A stretch of DNA of 64,000 nt from Fodinicola feengrottensis. Its GTDB lineage: Bacteria > Actinomycetota > Actinomycetes > Mycobacteriales > HKI-0501. The notes below the pieces were generated by a model, which ran no database searches, was not told the DNA's origin, and worked only from the letters and a program-made list of their open reading frames with translations. The stretch lies in contig NZ_WOTO01000003.1 of NCBI RefSeq assembly GCF_010993775.1, positions 62,001 to 126,000 on the forward strand, given 5' to 3'. Every line of letters begins with the position of its first letter. Within the stretch, counting starts at the first letter, position 1. Below, piece after piece: positions 1 to 10,044 of the stretch. The position numbers and the translations under genes are program-made.

Positions 1-1
1 G

Positions 2-1528
2 TTGACGGTGATCGCCGACAAGCCGCGGGTGCTGGACACCACCGCCGGGGTGCTGCGCCCGATCAACCCGGACGGCCTCGGCGCCGGGCTGCCGGTGGGC
101 GTGCCGACCTCGGCCACCACTCAGGTCGCGCCCGCCGACGCGGGCGGCAAAGTGGCGCTGTTGGATGCCGCCAAACATGCCCTCTACCTGGTCGATCCGA
201 AGACCTCGGGAAGCAGGCCCATCACTGTCGACCTGCCGCCGGGCCAGTACGACGGACCGCTGTCCGGCGGGTCGGTGATCGCGGTGGTGAACAAGACGAC
301 AAGCACTGTCACGACGTACGACATCAAAGGCCAGCGGACCGACAGCAAGCAGATCCCGGTGACCACCGGCGCGCCGAAGATGACTCGCGGCGCCGACGGC
401 CAGGTGTATGTGCAGGATGGTGGCGGCAGCCACCTGCTGGTGGTCGGCAAGGACGGCAAGGTCGCGGACGTACCGGTGGCGACCGAGCCGGTGCCCACCG
501 CCGTACCGAGCACGTCCCCGAGCCCTGGCGGTCCAGCATCCCCGTCCGCGCCGCCGTCGCCGTCCGCGCAGCCGCCTCAGCCCACGCCCCACCCCGAACC
601 GACGACCAACCCCGAACCGCCCGCCCGCGCCGCCGAAACCGCCGGCGCCGCCGGAAGCGCCAGCGTCCCGGAAGCCGCCGGTGCCACCGAGCGCACCGGG
701 TGCTCCGGTGCGGTGGCCGCCAGTGCTGGCTCCGGGTCGGCCACCGTGACCTGGAACGCGGCCGCCGCCAACCGCGCGACCATCGGCGGCTATCTGGTCA
801 GCTGGTCCGGAGGTTCGACGACCGTCGCAGGGGGGGGCGCGCGCCGAGCGACCGTGAGCGGGTTGACCAACGGCCAGAGCTACACCTTCAGCGTGGCCGC
901 CCGGAACAGCGTCGGCCTCGGCCCGGCGGCCGGCTCCAACGCGGTCACTCCGGCCGCGGCGGCGAGTGCGCCGGGAGGCTTCACCGCGACCGCCTCCGGC
1001 AATGACGCCTCGTTGAGCTGGTCGCAGCCCAACCTCGGCGGCGGCACCCTGCAGCACTACACGGTCACCGCGAGCGGCATCGGCAGCAGGTCCGTGGCTG
1101 GTACGAGCACCAGCTACTCCGGGCTGCGAGGCGGCCAGGTCACCTTCACCGTACGAGCGGTGACCACGGTCGGCGGCCGTACGATGACCGGCGCGGCCGC
1201 GTCCAGGACCGTCACGATCGCCGTGAAGAACCCGAAAATCTTCATCAGTCGCGGCAGCGACACGCACAGCTCGGACTGCAAGTCGCCGAACTGTTCGTGG
1301 ATCAACATGCGGCTCACTGGTTTCGCCCCGAACACCCGCGTCGAGCTTGAGCCGTACGCCAACGGGCACGTCTTCAGCGAGCCGTGCGTCACGACGACCG
1401 ACTCGTCCGGCGCCGCCACCTGCGACAACGACACTCGCTACGACGTGCCGGACACCACCGTCTACGTCTACGCGGACACCGCCGACGGCCGGGTCCAGTC
1501 GAACACTTTGTATTGGGAGCGCAGATGA
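2..1528 (+). CDS. FN3-repeat surface/secreted protein, 5' end outside window
   Basis: The first in-frame start-like codon is at base 2, but the protein probably begins upstream of the window. The visible part has an N-terminal segment of about 160 residues with VDP/DLPPG-type beta-strand turns. A long Pro-rich linker follows, then two fibronectin-III-like domains (about residues 235-320 and 325-405), and a C-terminal domain with four cysteines (SDCKSPNC, EPC, ATC) resembling actinobacterial Ig-like wall proteins. Part of the linker (about 622-713) reads as Pro-Pro-Lys repeats in the neighbouring frame, which suggests two compensating indels. Its stop overlaps the MoxR ATG (ATGA), so it heads the MoxR/DUF58/transglutaminase operon. 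Its role is probably extracellular scaffolding or binding; the ligand is unknown. Confidence 0.75.
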   Translation: MTVIADKPRVLDTTAGVLRPINPDGLGAGLPVGVPTSATTQVAPADAGGKVALLDAAKHALYLVDPKTSGSRPITVDLPPGQYDGPLSGGSVIAVVNKTTSTVTTYDIKGQRTDSKQIPVTTGAPKMTRGADGQVYVQDGGGSHLLVVGKDGKVADVPVATEPVPTAVPSTSPSPGGPASPSAPPSPSAQPPQPTPHPEPTTNPEPPARAAETAGAAGSASVPEAAGATERTGCSGAVAASAGSGSATVTWNAAAANRATIGGYLVSWSGGSTTVAGGGARRATVSGLTNGQSYTFSVAARNSVGLGPAAGSNAVTPAAAASAPGGFTATASGNDASLSWSQPNLGGGTLQHYTVTASGIGSRSVAGTSTSYSGLRGGQVTFTVRAVTTVGGRTMTGAAASRTVTIAVKNPKIFISRGSDTHSSDCKSPNCSWINMRLTGFAPNTRVELEPYANGHVFSEPCVTTTDSSGAATCDNDTRYDVPDTTVYVYADTADGRVQSNTLYWERR

Positions 1529-2494
1529 GTCAGGCAGATTACGTCGCCCACCAGGTGTACGAGCGGATCGCCACCAACGTGCAGGCTGTCGTACGTGGCA
1601 AGCCGCGGGCTGTCCGGCTGGCGGTCTGCGCGTTGCTCGCCGAGGGTCACCTGCTGATCGAGGACGTGCCCGGGCTGGGCAAGACGACGATCGGCCGCTG
1701 TCTCGCGCGCAGCATTGGCGGGACGCTCAGCCGGATCCAGTTCACGCCGGACCTGTTGCCTGGTGACATCACTGGTGTGCAGGTGTATCACCAGAATCTG
1801 GAACGCTTCGAGTTTCATCCGGGTGGGGTCTTTGCGAACGTTGTTCTCGCCGATGAGATCAACCGTGGTACGCCGAAAACTCAGTCGGCGCTGTTGGAGG
1901 TGATGGCTGAGCGGACCGTCACGGTCGACTCGGTGCGGCATGAGGTGCCGCGGCCGTTCCTGGTGATCGCGACGCAGAACCCGATCGAGATGGAAGGCAC
2001 GTACCGGCTGCCGGAGGCACAGCTCGACCGGTTCCTGATGCGGATCGAGGTCGGCTACCCGGACCTGGAGACCGAGGTGATGGTGATCAAGGGGGAGTGC
2101 GCCGGTTTTGGCCCGGACGGACTGTCACCGGTGGTGTCGCTGGCCGAGCTCTACGCGGCGGTGCAGCAGGTGCGTACGGTCCATGTCGAGGACGAGATCG
2201 TCCGGGTACGCGGCCCAGTTGGTCGCGGTCACTCGTACCCACGCTGACCTGCGTTATGGGGCCAGCCCGCGGGGCAGCATCGCGTTGGTACGCGCAGCAC
2301 AAGCGCTCGCCGCGACTTATGGACGCACGTACGTGACTCCTGACGACATCAAGGAAGTGGCCGTGCCGGTCCTGGGCCACCGGCTGATCCTGACTCCGGA
2401 GGCCGAGCTCAACCAGCGCGAACCGGCGGTCATCGTGGCCGAGGTGCTTGACCACACCCCGGCCCCGACCAGGGTCGGCGCGGAGCGTCGATGA
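1525..2494 (+). CDS. MoxR-family AAA+ ATPase (one frameshift)
   Basis: Cytoplasmic AAA+ chaperone-like ATPase of the MoxR family, usually paired with a DUF58 protein. Visible motifs are Walker A (VPGLGKTT), Walker B with the family-typical VLADEINRGTPK, sensor 1 (ATQNPIE) and the arginine region LDRFLMR. The reading frame breaks at the GGG of 2204-2206. Dropping one G restores DEIVRYAAQLVAVTR and the normal lid domain up to the stop at 2492-2494. The corrected length (about 322 residues) is normal for the family. The start ATG overlaps the stop of the FN3 gene and the end overlaps the DUF58 start, so translation is probably coupled. Confidence 0.9.
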
Positions 2495-3630
2495 CCCGGC
2501 TGACCGGCCGCGGGATCGCCGTCCTGGTCGCCGCGGTCGCCCTCTTCGTCGCTGGCCAATGGCTCGGCTATCCGGTGCTGCTCGTGCTGGCCGCCATCGG
2601 CGCCGGTGTCGAGGTGGCGTCGCTGATCGTCGGCGCGCACCGGCCGCGCGCCACCGTGTCGCGGGAGGTCTACCCGGACCGGGTGGCCCGCGGCGGCGCG
2701 CGCGCTGGCTCGCCTTCGGGTGCGCAATCCTGGCACCCGCTGGCAAACCGGTTTCACCGCCGGCGACTGGGTCGGCGAGCGGTTCCGGCACGTGGTGGTA
2801 CGACCGCTGCGCCAGGGCGCCACCGCTGAATACAGCTATGAACTCCCGACCGAGTGCGCGCGGCCGACACACCGTCGGTCCGCTGACCCTGGACCGCGAG
2901 GACGCGCTCGGGCTTGGGTCGGAGCCGGCTCACCACCGGCGACACGGCGACACTGTGGGTCCATCCGCGTACGCTCCCCATGCGCGCGATTTCCAGCGGA
3001 CGCCTGCGAAATCACTATGCAGGGCCGCCCACGGCGTACGCGTTGGGTGGCTCGATGGACCTGCGCGAAGTGCGCGAATACGTGCCTGGGGATGAGGTCC
3101 GGCACCTGCATTGGAAGGCGACCGCGAAGACCGGGCAGCTGATGGTTCGCGACTACGTGGACCCGAACCAGCCGCGGTTCACCACACTTTTGGACACCCG
3201 CCAGGATTTCATGCCGGCGAGCGTGTTCGAGGACGCCGTCGACCTGGCCGCGTCATTGCTGGTTTCGGCCGTACAAGCCGATTATCGGTGCCGGTTCCTG
3301 AGCACCTGCGGGCTCGATGTGGCGACCGCGTCGGGGGTGCGTTCCGGCGCTCGTCAAGTGCTGGACGAGTTGTGTCAGCTCGGTCGCGCCGAGCAGACCG
3401 GGCCGCTGGTGCCCCCTCAGCTCGGCGGTGGCGGCGGGCTCGTGGTGGTGCTTTCCGAGCTTTCGCCGGCGGATCGGACCGCGCTCGCGGCCATTCGTGG
3501 CCGGTTCGCCACGGTCGTGTTGATCATGGTTGGCGGCCGTACCGAGGTGGCGATTCCGGGCGTACGAGTGCTGTCCGCGGCGACGGCCGAAGACGCCGTC
3601 CATCGCTGGAACACGGTGATCTCCCGATGA
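2491..3630 (+). CDS. DUF58 domain membrane protein (three frameshifts)
   Basis: The start ATG overlaps the moxR stop (ATGA). The N-terminus has two membrane segments (about residues 10-50). A beta-rich region follows, then the DUF58 signature around REVREYVPGDEVRHLHWKATAKTGQLMVRDY. The frame has to be advanced three times, near 2700, 2855 and 2924; the last is one extra G in a GGG. With these corrected the protein is about 379 residues, normal for the family. MoxR and DUF58 proteins are generally thought to act together on an envelope target. The downstream transglutaminase-fold gene overlaps by ATGA. Confidence 0.85.
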
Positions 3631-5770
3631 AAACTCGTCTTTCCGCGGTGCCGGTGCTGCTCGCCGCCGGAGTCGCCGGCCTGCTTTTCGAGCCGGTCTT
3701 TGGTCTGTGGGCGTTGATACGGCCCATCGCCGCAGTGCTGGTCGCCTGCTATTTGGCCGTCGAGTTGGCTTTGCGGGTACCAAAACTGGCGCAGTGGCGA
3801 GCGTTGTTGGTGCTGGTCGGTGGGCTTTTGGCGGCCGTCTACAGTGAACTGTGGGCGACCACGCTCGGCGGGCTGCCGACCGGTGCGACCGTACGAGCGA
3901 TCGCCGCCGGTGTCACCCAGTCGTGGCAGTTGACGCTGCAGTCGACCTGGCCGGCCCGGCCGGATCCGGAGCTGCTGCTTTTCGTGCCGTTGGCGGTGGT
4001 CGCGGCCGCACTGTTGGGCCTGGAACTGCTGCGATGGGCACCGGCCGCGTTGTTGCCGAGCCTCGCGGTGGTTGGCCTCAGCCAGGCGTTCGTGCCGCTG
4101 ACCGGTGCGGCGGCGACCGGCGGCGCGCTCTGTTACGCGGTGGCCGCGGCCGCACTTTTGGTGGCATCCCGCCGATCCGTCGGCCACCGGACGCCGCTGC
4201 GAGTCTGGATGTGGGCGCCCACCGCGATTCTCGGGGTGCTGGGCGCGCTGGCGATGATGGTCGCCGACCCGGTGACGCCGACGGTTTCGCTGCGACAGAT
4301 CCAGGCTTCCGCGGCACTGCCCGAGGACGTGGCCAGCCCGCTCGACGAGGTGGCCGCGGATCTGCGTCAACCGGACCTGCCGGTGTTCAGCTATACATCC
4401 AAAACTCAGGTCGACCGCTGGCGGTTGGCGGTGTTGGACGGCTTCGATGGCGCTGGCTGGTCGTTCACCGCGACCTTCCGCCGGATGGGCAGCACGGTCT
4501 CGTTGCCCAGCACGATCACTGCTCCGACCGTACGCCGGGACGCGAGTGTTTTCCTGCCCGAACCCAGCGATCCGTGGGTGCCCAGCCAGCCGCTGCCCAC
4601 CTCGGTCGCGGGTGCTGCTCCGCTGCTGGATCAGGAGTCAGGTGTCCTGGTCGTGCCGCACCGCGATGGCCCAGTGCACTACGACCTGTCCTGGAAAGAG
4701 CCAAAAGTTGATGCCGTGCAGCTCGGCGGGGCGGCCATCGACCCGCATGCGGCCGGCGGTTTCGCCGGCCTGGGCGCGGTCCCGCCGGAAATTTCCACCC
4801 TGGCCATCAAAGCAACCGATGGCATGCGGCCGTCCTTCCAGGCAGCGCTGGTTTTGGAGCGCTATCTCAGCGAAAACTACAAAGTCGCCACCGGTACCGA
4901 CCTGCCGACCGGTGCCGGCTGGCCGCAGCTGAGCACCTTCCTGCTGCAGACCAAACGCGGCACCAGCGTGCAGTTCGCCGCATCTTATGTTGTGTTGGCG
5001 CGGATTCTCGGCATTCCCGCTCGGATCGCCGTGGGTTATCGGGGCGAGCAGGCACTTACCGGTGGTACGACGATCGTACGGAACCGGGATGTGTTGGCCT
5101 GGCCGGAAGTCGCGGTGGCCGGCGTCGGCTGGGTGCCGCTGGATCCGACCCGGACGGCCAGTGGCTCCAGCGTCACCGGCGCAGCTTACACCAAAACCGA
5201 CACCGGCCGCCCGCCGCCGCGGCCGCCCAGGCCCGGTCGGAGTTGCCGCCGTCGAAGGACCTCAAGGATCCGCCGCTGCCCCCTCAGTCCTTCGGTGGCC
5301 CGGTCGACCTCGCGGGCCTCACTGTCTTGGCTTTTCCTTTTGTTCTCGTGATTTTGGTGCTTTTCCTGGCCGCGGTGGCCGGCGTGCCGGTGGCCAAACG
5401 GATCCGTACCTGGCGTCGGCGCCGAGCCACCGGGTCGGACGGCGTGGTCGCCGCGTGGGCGGAAGCGCGCGATCTGCTCCGCTCCCATGTCGTGCGGGTG
5501 ACCAGCGGCATGACCGTACGCGATGTGGCTGCCGCTTGCTTGCTCCTGAACGGCCCACCCGTCGCTGAGCATCTGGCCGTACTAGCTGTCCTTATGGACT
5601 CAACTCTGTGGTCCGGCGCGCGTACCCAGGCTGGCGCGGTCGAGGCCGCTTGGGCGGCCGTCGCGCTGATCCGCCGCGCCCTCGCCGGCCGCCCGGTCCG
5701 CCGCCGGCTCGGCGCCGCCTTCCACCCCACCAGCCTGCGTCCGCCCCGGCAAACTCCCGTACCAGTGTGA
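3627..5770 (+). CDS. DUF3488/transglutaminase-fold membrane protein, catalytic positions substituted (one frameshift)
   Basis: The N-terminus carries about seven hydrophobic segments (residues 5-215), followed by a large extracellular region with a transglutaminase-core domain (about 400-530), and after a frameshift near 5205-5245 a single membrane helix (LAGLTVLAFPFVLVILVLF) and a basic cytosolic tail. In catalytically competent relatives the Cys lies in a G-x-C-x-Q-F-A context and the His in an H-A-W-P-E-V context. Here these read GTSVQFA and LAWPEV, so the Cys position is Ser and the His position is Leu; the Asp of LDPT is kept. The protein may be a pseudoenzyme or scaffold. It is the last gene of the moxR operon. 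Confidence 0.85.
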
Positions 5771-5825
5771 CCCTCGGCTGCCTGGCGCGTTCTGATGTCT
5801 GTCGATCCGCGTCGGGAGGAATTTC

Positions 5826-7293
5826 ATGAGCCGGCATACCTTGAGAGCCCTGGTGGTCGCCGCCGCGCTGCTGGTGCCGCCAACCGGCGCGTACGCGGCG
5901 AGTCCAGCCGCCCCGGGCACACCCGTGCCAGCGGCCGTGGCGGCGCCTGCCTGTGCAATCCCGCCCAATGCCGACGACAACGTGCTTCGGGTCATCCGCG
6001 ATGTGGCCAACCAGCGTGGCATTGACGGCCGAGTTCGGCTGTCCGAATTCGAGACCGCCTGGGTCGAGTCACACGTCAACAACCTGCCCTGCGGCGACGC
6101 CGACTCAGTCGGTGTTTTCCAGCAGCGGCCCAGTCAAGGCTGGTGTTCGCCCGCGAGCCTGTGCATGGACGTACCGCATGCCACCAACGCGTTCCTCGAT
6201 CCGCCATCCCGCTCGGGGCCAACAACCCCGGCTGGACCGCTGGGCAGATCGCGCAAGCGGTGCAGCACTCCGCTTACCCGGATCGCTATGACCAGTCGCA
6301 GGCCATCGCGCAAAACCTGATCAGCCGCGCGAACGGGTTGCCCGGCGGCGGTCTGCAGCCGGCCGGTCCGGGCTCGGCGCAGGTCCTGATCGCCGGGATG
6401 GACTCCAGCCTTTATCACGAAGTCCGCTATCCAGACGGAAACTGGACTGGTTTCGGGGGTCTTGGTCGGACCGCCGAATCGGTCAGCGTCGCCGGAATGA
6501 AGGACGGCTCAGCCCAGGTCGTGATCGTCGGAAGTGACGACCGGGTCTATCACCAGGTGCGCTATCGGGACGGCAGTTGGAGTGGTTTCGCCGGGCTGCC
6601 GGGCATTGGTACGACCCTGCCTGCCGGCGCCAAAAAGGTAGCCATCGCGGGCCTCCCAGACGGCTCGTCGCAGGTCCTGATCATCGGCACCGACGATCGC
6701 GTCTACCATGAAGTCCGTTATCCGAATGGAAACTGGAGCGGATTCGCCCAGATCCCCGGCATCGGCGCGGCGAACTTCATGACCGCGCAAGCCATCAGCA
6801 TCGCCGGAATGCCCGACGGCTCGTCACAGGTCCTGGTCGTCGGACTCGACGGCAAGGTTTATCACCAGGTCCGCCACGCGGACGGAAACTGGACGGGTTT
6901 CAACGGTCTACCGGGAATCGGCACTACCGCCGCGGCCGGCGGCAAGAAAGTCGCCATCACCGGGATGTCGGACGGCTCGGCGCAAGTCCTCATCATCGGC
7001 ACGGACAACAGCGTCTACCACGAGATCCGTTACGCCAACGGAAACTGGACCGGCTTCGCGGGCGTGCCCGGCATCGGCACCACCGCTGCGGCCGGAGCGA
7101 AGGAAATCAGCATCGGCGCTGACCCGGACAACTCGGCGCAGGTTGTCATCATCGGCCTCGACAACCACGTCTATCACGAAATCCGCTACGCGAACGCGAA
7201 CTGGACTGGAGCGGTTTCAACGGCCTGCCCGGCATCGGCACAACCGACCCCCCCGCCGGCGCCACAAAGATAACCATCACCGGAATGCCCTAG
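5826..7293 (+). CDS. secreted lysozyme-like domain fused to PLL/tectonin-like beta-propeller (two frameshifts)
   Basis: A strong RBS (GGGAGGAA) precedes the ATG. Residues 1-26 are a Sec signal peptide ending AYAAS. Residues 40-170 are a lysozyme-like (GEWL-type) domain with the probable catalytic Glu in FETAWVESHVNN and the family motif GVFQQRPSQGW. The frame shifts near 6195. The rest is at least five repeats of about 50-70 residues of the form GSAQVLIAGMD..VYHEVRYPDGNWTGF, a PLL/tectonin-like sugar-binding propeller blade. A second shift near 7206 extends the last blade (SGFNGLPGIG) to the TAG at 7291-7293. It is probably a secreted wall-active protein with carbohydrate binding. The substrate is not shown. 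Confidence 0.8.
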
Positions 7294-7358
7294 CCTGAGT
7301 TTCCGGGCTTGAGGACGCGGCAATTCATCTTCGTTGCGATACCTCACTTTCCACCCTT

Positions 7359-7491
7359 CCGGCGGTATTACCCAGTAGTGCAGGGATCGCGATTCTTGTC
7401 GGGTCTCGCCTGGCGATAGACTTCCGCACTCCTGCACCACCACCTGCAAGTACGTCATAGCGAGACTCTGGCGACCTGGGTAATACGCCGG
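7359..7491. repeat. imperfect inverted repeat flanking about 100 bp
   Basis: CCGGCGGTATTACCCA (7359-7374) is matched in inverted orientation by TGGGTAATACGCCGG (7477-7491), with one base extra in the left arm. It lies between the propeller gene and the transposase remnant. It may be the ends of a small non-autonomous element or IS debris. A 58-codon minus-strand reading frame begins inside it (7458) but has no recognisable product. Confidence 0.5.
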
Positions 7492-7501
7492 GGCGTCCGA
7501 G

Positions 7502-8013
7502 TCAAGCCCATTGACCAGCGGGTTCGTCGATGTTGATCATGAAAGGCCGGAAACTCCGGCTAGGTGGCTGCGAGGAGGACGCCGTCGAGGTAGTTGGTGG
7601 CGTATTTCTCGTAGCGGGGGCGATGGCGCGCCATTGTTTGATGCGGCCGAAGGCGCGTTCGACTATATTGCGTTCTTTGTAGATCTCAGGGTCGAAAGCT
7701 GGGGTCGGCCACCGCGTGAGCCTTTGGGTTTCGCGATCCTGGATATGCTCGCTGCGCTCAGGGATCGTGTGGGGGATCTTGAGATCACGCAGCTGCTGGC
7801 GGGTTGAGGGGTGTGAGTACGCCTTGTCCGCCAGAGCGTGGATCTTGGTCGTCAGCCCGCCGCGCCAAGGCATACCGGTCCGGAACCGCCATACGAGCTC
7901 TTCCAGCGTCAGCCGATGATCATTCCACGGTCGGCCCCGTCGGCACCACGCTTCGGCAAACCGGCCTCAATAACAGCCCACAATTCATCCGACATAGCAC
8001 CCGTCCGCAGCAT
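7502..8013 (-). pseudogene. decayed IS5-type DDE transposase
   Basis: On the minus strand an N-terminal piece (MSDELWAVIE..LPKRGADGADRG) leads through a frame change into LTLEELVWRFRTGMPWR. It then jumps directly to GGLTTKIHALADKAYSHPSTRQ and ends with PEIYKERNIVERAFGRIKQWR, the part that carries the catalytic Glu region of IS5-group transposases. Blocks normally lying between MPWR and GGLTTK, and between IHAL and ADKAYS, are missing. At about 170 codons it is well short of the usual 250-280, so internal deletions rather than simple frameshifts have killed it. Clean terminal repeats could not be assigned. Confidence 0.8.
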
Positions 8014-8126
8014 CCATTCATGATCACCTACCCAGCCGCGCCGAATAAGCAGACACGCTCTAGCCAGTCGGTGGCAGAGTTTGTCGGCCGCCGGGCGTGC
8101 TGCTGCCCGGCGGCCAGGTGGGCTTT

Positions 8127-9369
8127 CTATGCGGCGAGCTGGTTAATCCCGCGGATGGGTCTTCGTTCGCGGTCAACGTACGCGGGCGGCAGGAATTCAA
8201 CGATTCCGTCAACAATGCGTACGTCCCAGCCGCCGTGGTGCACTAAACGATGGCAGCGATCGCACAGGAGTACGCAATTGTCAAGGCAAGTATGCCCACC
8301 ATCGGCCCAGTGCTGCACGTGGTGCCCCCGCGTCCAGCGGGGTGGTCGGCCGCATCGGGCGCAGCCTTTGTCTCGTGCTATCAGGGCTTTGCGTAGGGCT
8401 GGTGTGATGAGTCGTTCGTTGCGTCCGACATCAAGGGGCACGCTGTCGCTGCCCAGCACGATCGGGATGATGTCCGCGTCACAGGCAAGCCGGCGGACGC
8501 CTTCGGGGGAAATCGGTGCGCCGCTGTGTGGGTATGCGGCTCCGAGGCGGTCTCGGAGCATGTCCCAGTTGATGGTGATGGTGAGATGCGGTCGCTCGGC
8601 GCCCTGGGTGGGGAGTTTCGCGGAGTCCGCGATCAGATTCAGGGCTTCCGCGAGCGCGTCCCCGTTGCGTTCGGACACTGACCGCTGATCAGGGTGCCGT
8701 TCTCAGCGGGCCGGGGTTTGGCCAGTGGGCTCAGAATTTCACTGAACAAAGTGCCGGTTTCACCGTCAAACGAACCAGTGAAGTTCAGGCGCCCGTCTGT
8801 CCCGGTGTGCAAGGACAGTTCGCGGCGTGGTGTCTCGTTTTCATGTTCGGACGGCGCTGGTCCGTCGGGGTCCAAGTGGTCATGGATCCGTCGCCCGACT
8901 TTGGCCAGGCCTGGTGTGCGGTGTACCGTTTCGCGTGCTCCACCAGCGACGCTTCGGCTTCTTCGCGGTCTTTGATGGTTACCCTGGCCGGGAGCCTGTT
9001 AACGACCCCAACAATCGTGTCGATTTGGGAGTCGGCGAGTTCCCCGCGGCGCATCGCATGGCTCGCGATGCTGAGTGTGGGTGCGAGTGTTTCACCGGTC
9101 AGGGCTTGGCTGGGGCACAGGTTCAGGGCTCGTTTGTAGCGTCGGGATGCCTCTGTGGGGGACAGTCGAAGGAGGTCTTGCAGCATGCCCAGGGTGTTGC
9201 GGTGCCCGAGCGTCTTGCCGACGTTTCGCCGGTGGATCGCCGCGACAATGTCCAACACCTCGACCTGCAGCAACCGAACCGCTTTCTCTTTCTCCTGCAG
9301 CAACTCACCCAGCTCATCCGGGTCACACCTCCAGAGCTCTGGAGAGGTGGTGTCATCGCCGGCGGCCAT
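8127..9369 (-). CDS. DUF222/HNH endonuclease-domain protein (two frameshifts)
   Basis: Read from ATG 9367-9369, the first 190 residues are the helical DUF222 domain (VEVLDIVAAIHRRNV, RYKRALNL). Frame changes near 8870 and 8690 then lead to the C-terminal HNH nuclease module. That module has the zinc-binding CARCGRPPRWT and the catalytic HHVQHWADGGHT..DNCVLLCDRCHRLVHHGGW. The corrected length of about 412 residues is normal. DUF222-HNH genes occur in many copies in actinobacteria, often near mobile DNA, as here beside a transposase remnant. The biological target is not established. It may be a genomic passenger related to homing nucleases. Confidence 0.85.
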
Positions 9370-10044
9370 GACACTAATTCTACCGCCGGCACCGACAGTT
9401 TGATGGCGTACGGGTAATCAGGAAATGCATACTTTCACAATAACCCCAACGAAACATATAGAGCGCGCGCGTTCAACGTTTTGTGAGCCATTCGTTGCTT
9501 TCGCAGATGGCCCAGTCGGCAATAGTCACTGGAGTCGCGGAGGTGACGGTCGAGCCCAAACTCAGGTCTTGAACCACCCCCGGAAACGTGATGCTGGTTT
9601 GTTTGCCCGCTGAGGGGGAGAACGAACCTCGCCCAACCCCCGTACCCAAGCCGCCCCACCCGTCGATCCCCGTTCTTCCTTGAGGCTCCACCCGAAGGGA
9701 CCCACCACCCCGCCGACCCTTCCTGTCAGGTTGTGTTGAGACATTCCGGCGAAGTAAGAGGGGTGCGGCGCGAAACTGTCGTACCCACCCGCGAAAGTTG
9801 CCCCCACCCAGTGACGGGGGGGGGGTGGGTCGAGAGGCAGACCTTAATTTTTAGTTGAACATCGATCCTCAAACCCACCCCCCGCCCGTTCAAAGGGAGG
9901 GGGCTAGAAAACAGCATCGGTACGACAGTTTCGCGCCGCTTCGGTGTGTTGGCGGTTAGCCGGGCGCGGCGAGGTTGTGGGTGGTGAGCCTTCTTCAGAA
10001 GCGGGCATAATCTGACAAACCGTTGCCAGGTAGCGACAAGACCA
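9370..10044. other. 675-bp gene-free stretch holding a palindromic element
   Basis: No supported gene lies between the HNH start and the MerR stop. The stretch is C/G-tract rich, including a run of ten G at 9816-9825. It contains the 175-bp imperfect palindrome listed separately at 9765-9939. The reading frames that cross it show no recognisable protein. Confidence 0.7.
9765..9939. repeat. 175-bp imperfect palindrome (MITE-like)
   Basis: The outer arms are a perfect 21-bp inverted repeat (9765-9785 and 9919-9939, beginning GCGGCGCGAAACTG). Nested symmetrically inside, GGGGGGTGGGT (9820-9830) pairs with ACCCACCCCCC (9873-9883), and the sequence between the two stems is partly complementary too. 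The even spacing (34 and 35 bases) suggests a single foldable element rather than chance. It may be a miniature transposable element or a large RNA hairpin. No target duplication was identified. Confidence 0.65.

Noticed and set aside
7186..7458. Minus-strand reading frame beginning MTYLQVVVQECG
   Set aside because: It runs into the propeller gene on the other strand; only its first 58 codons are outside it and no homologue is recognised. Kept as a note under the repeat.
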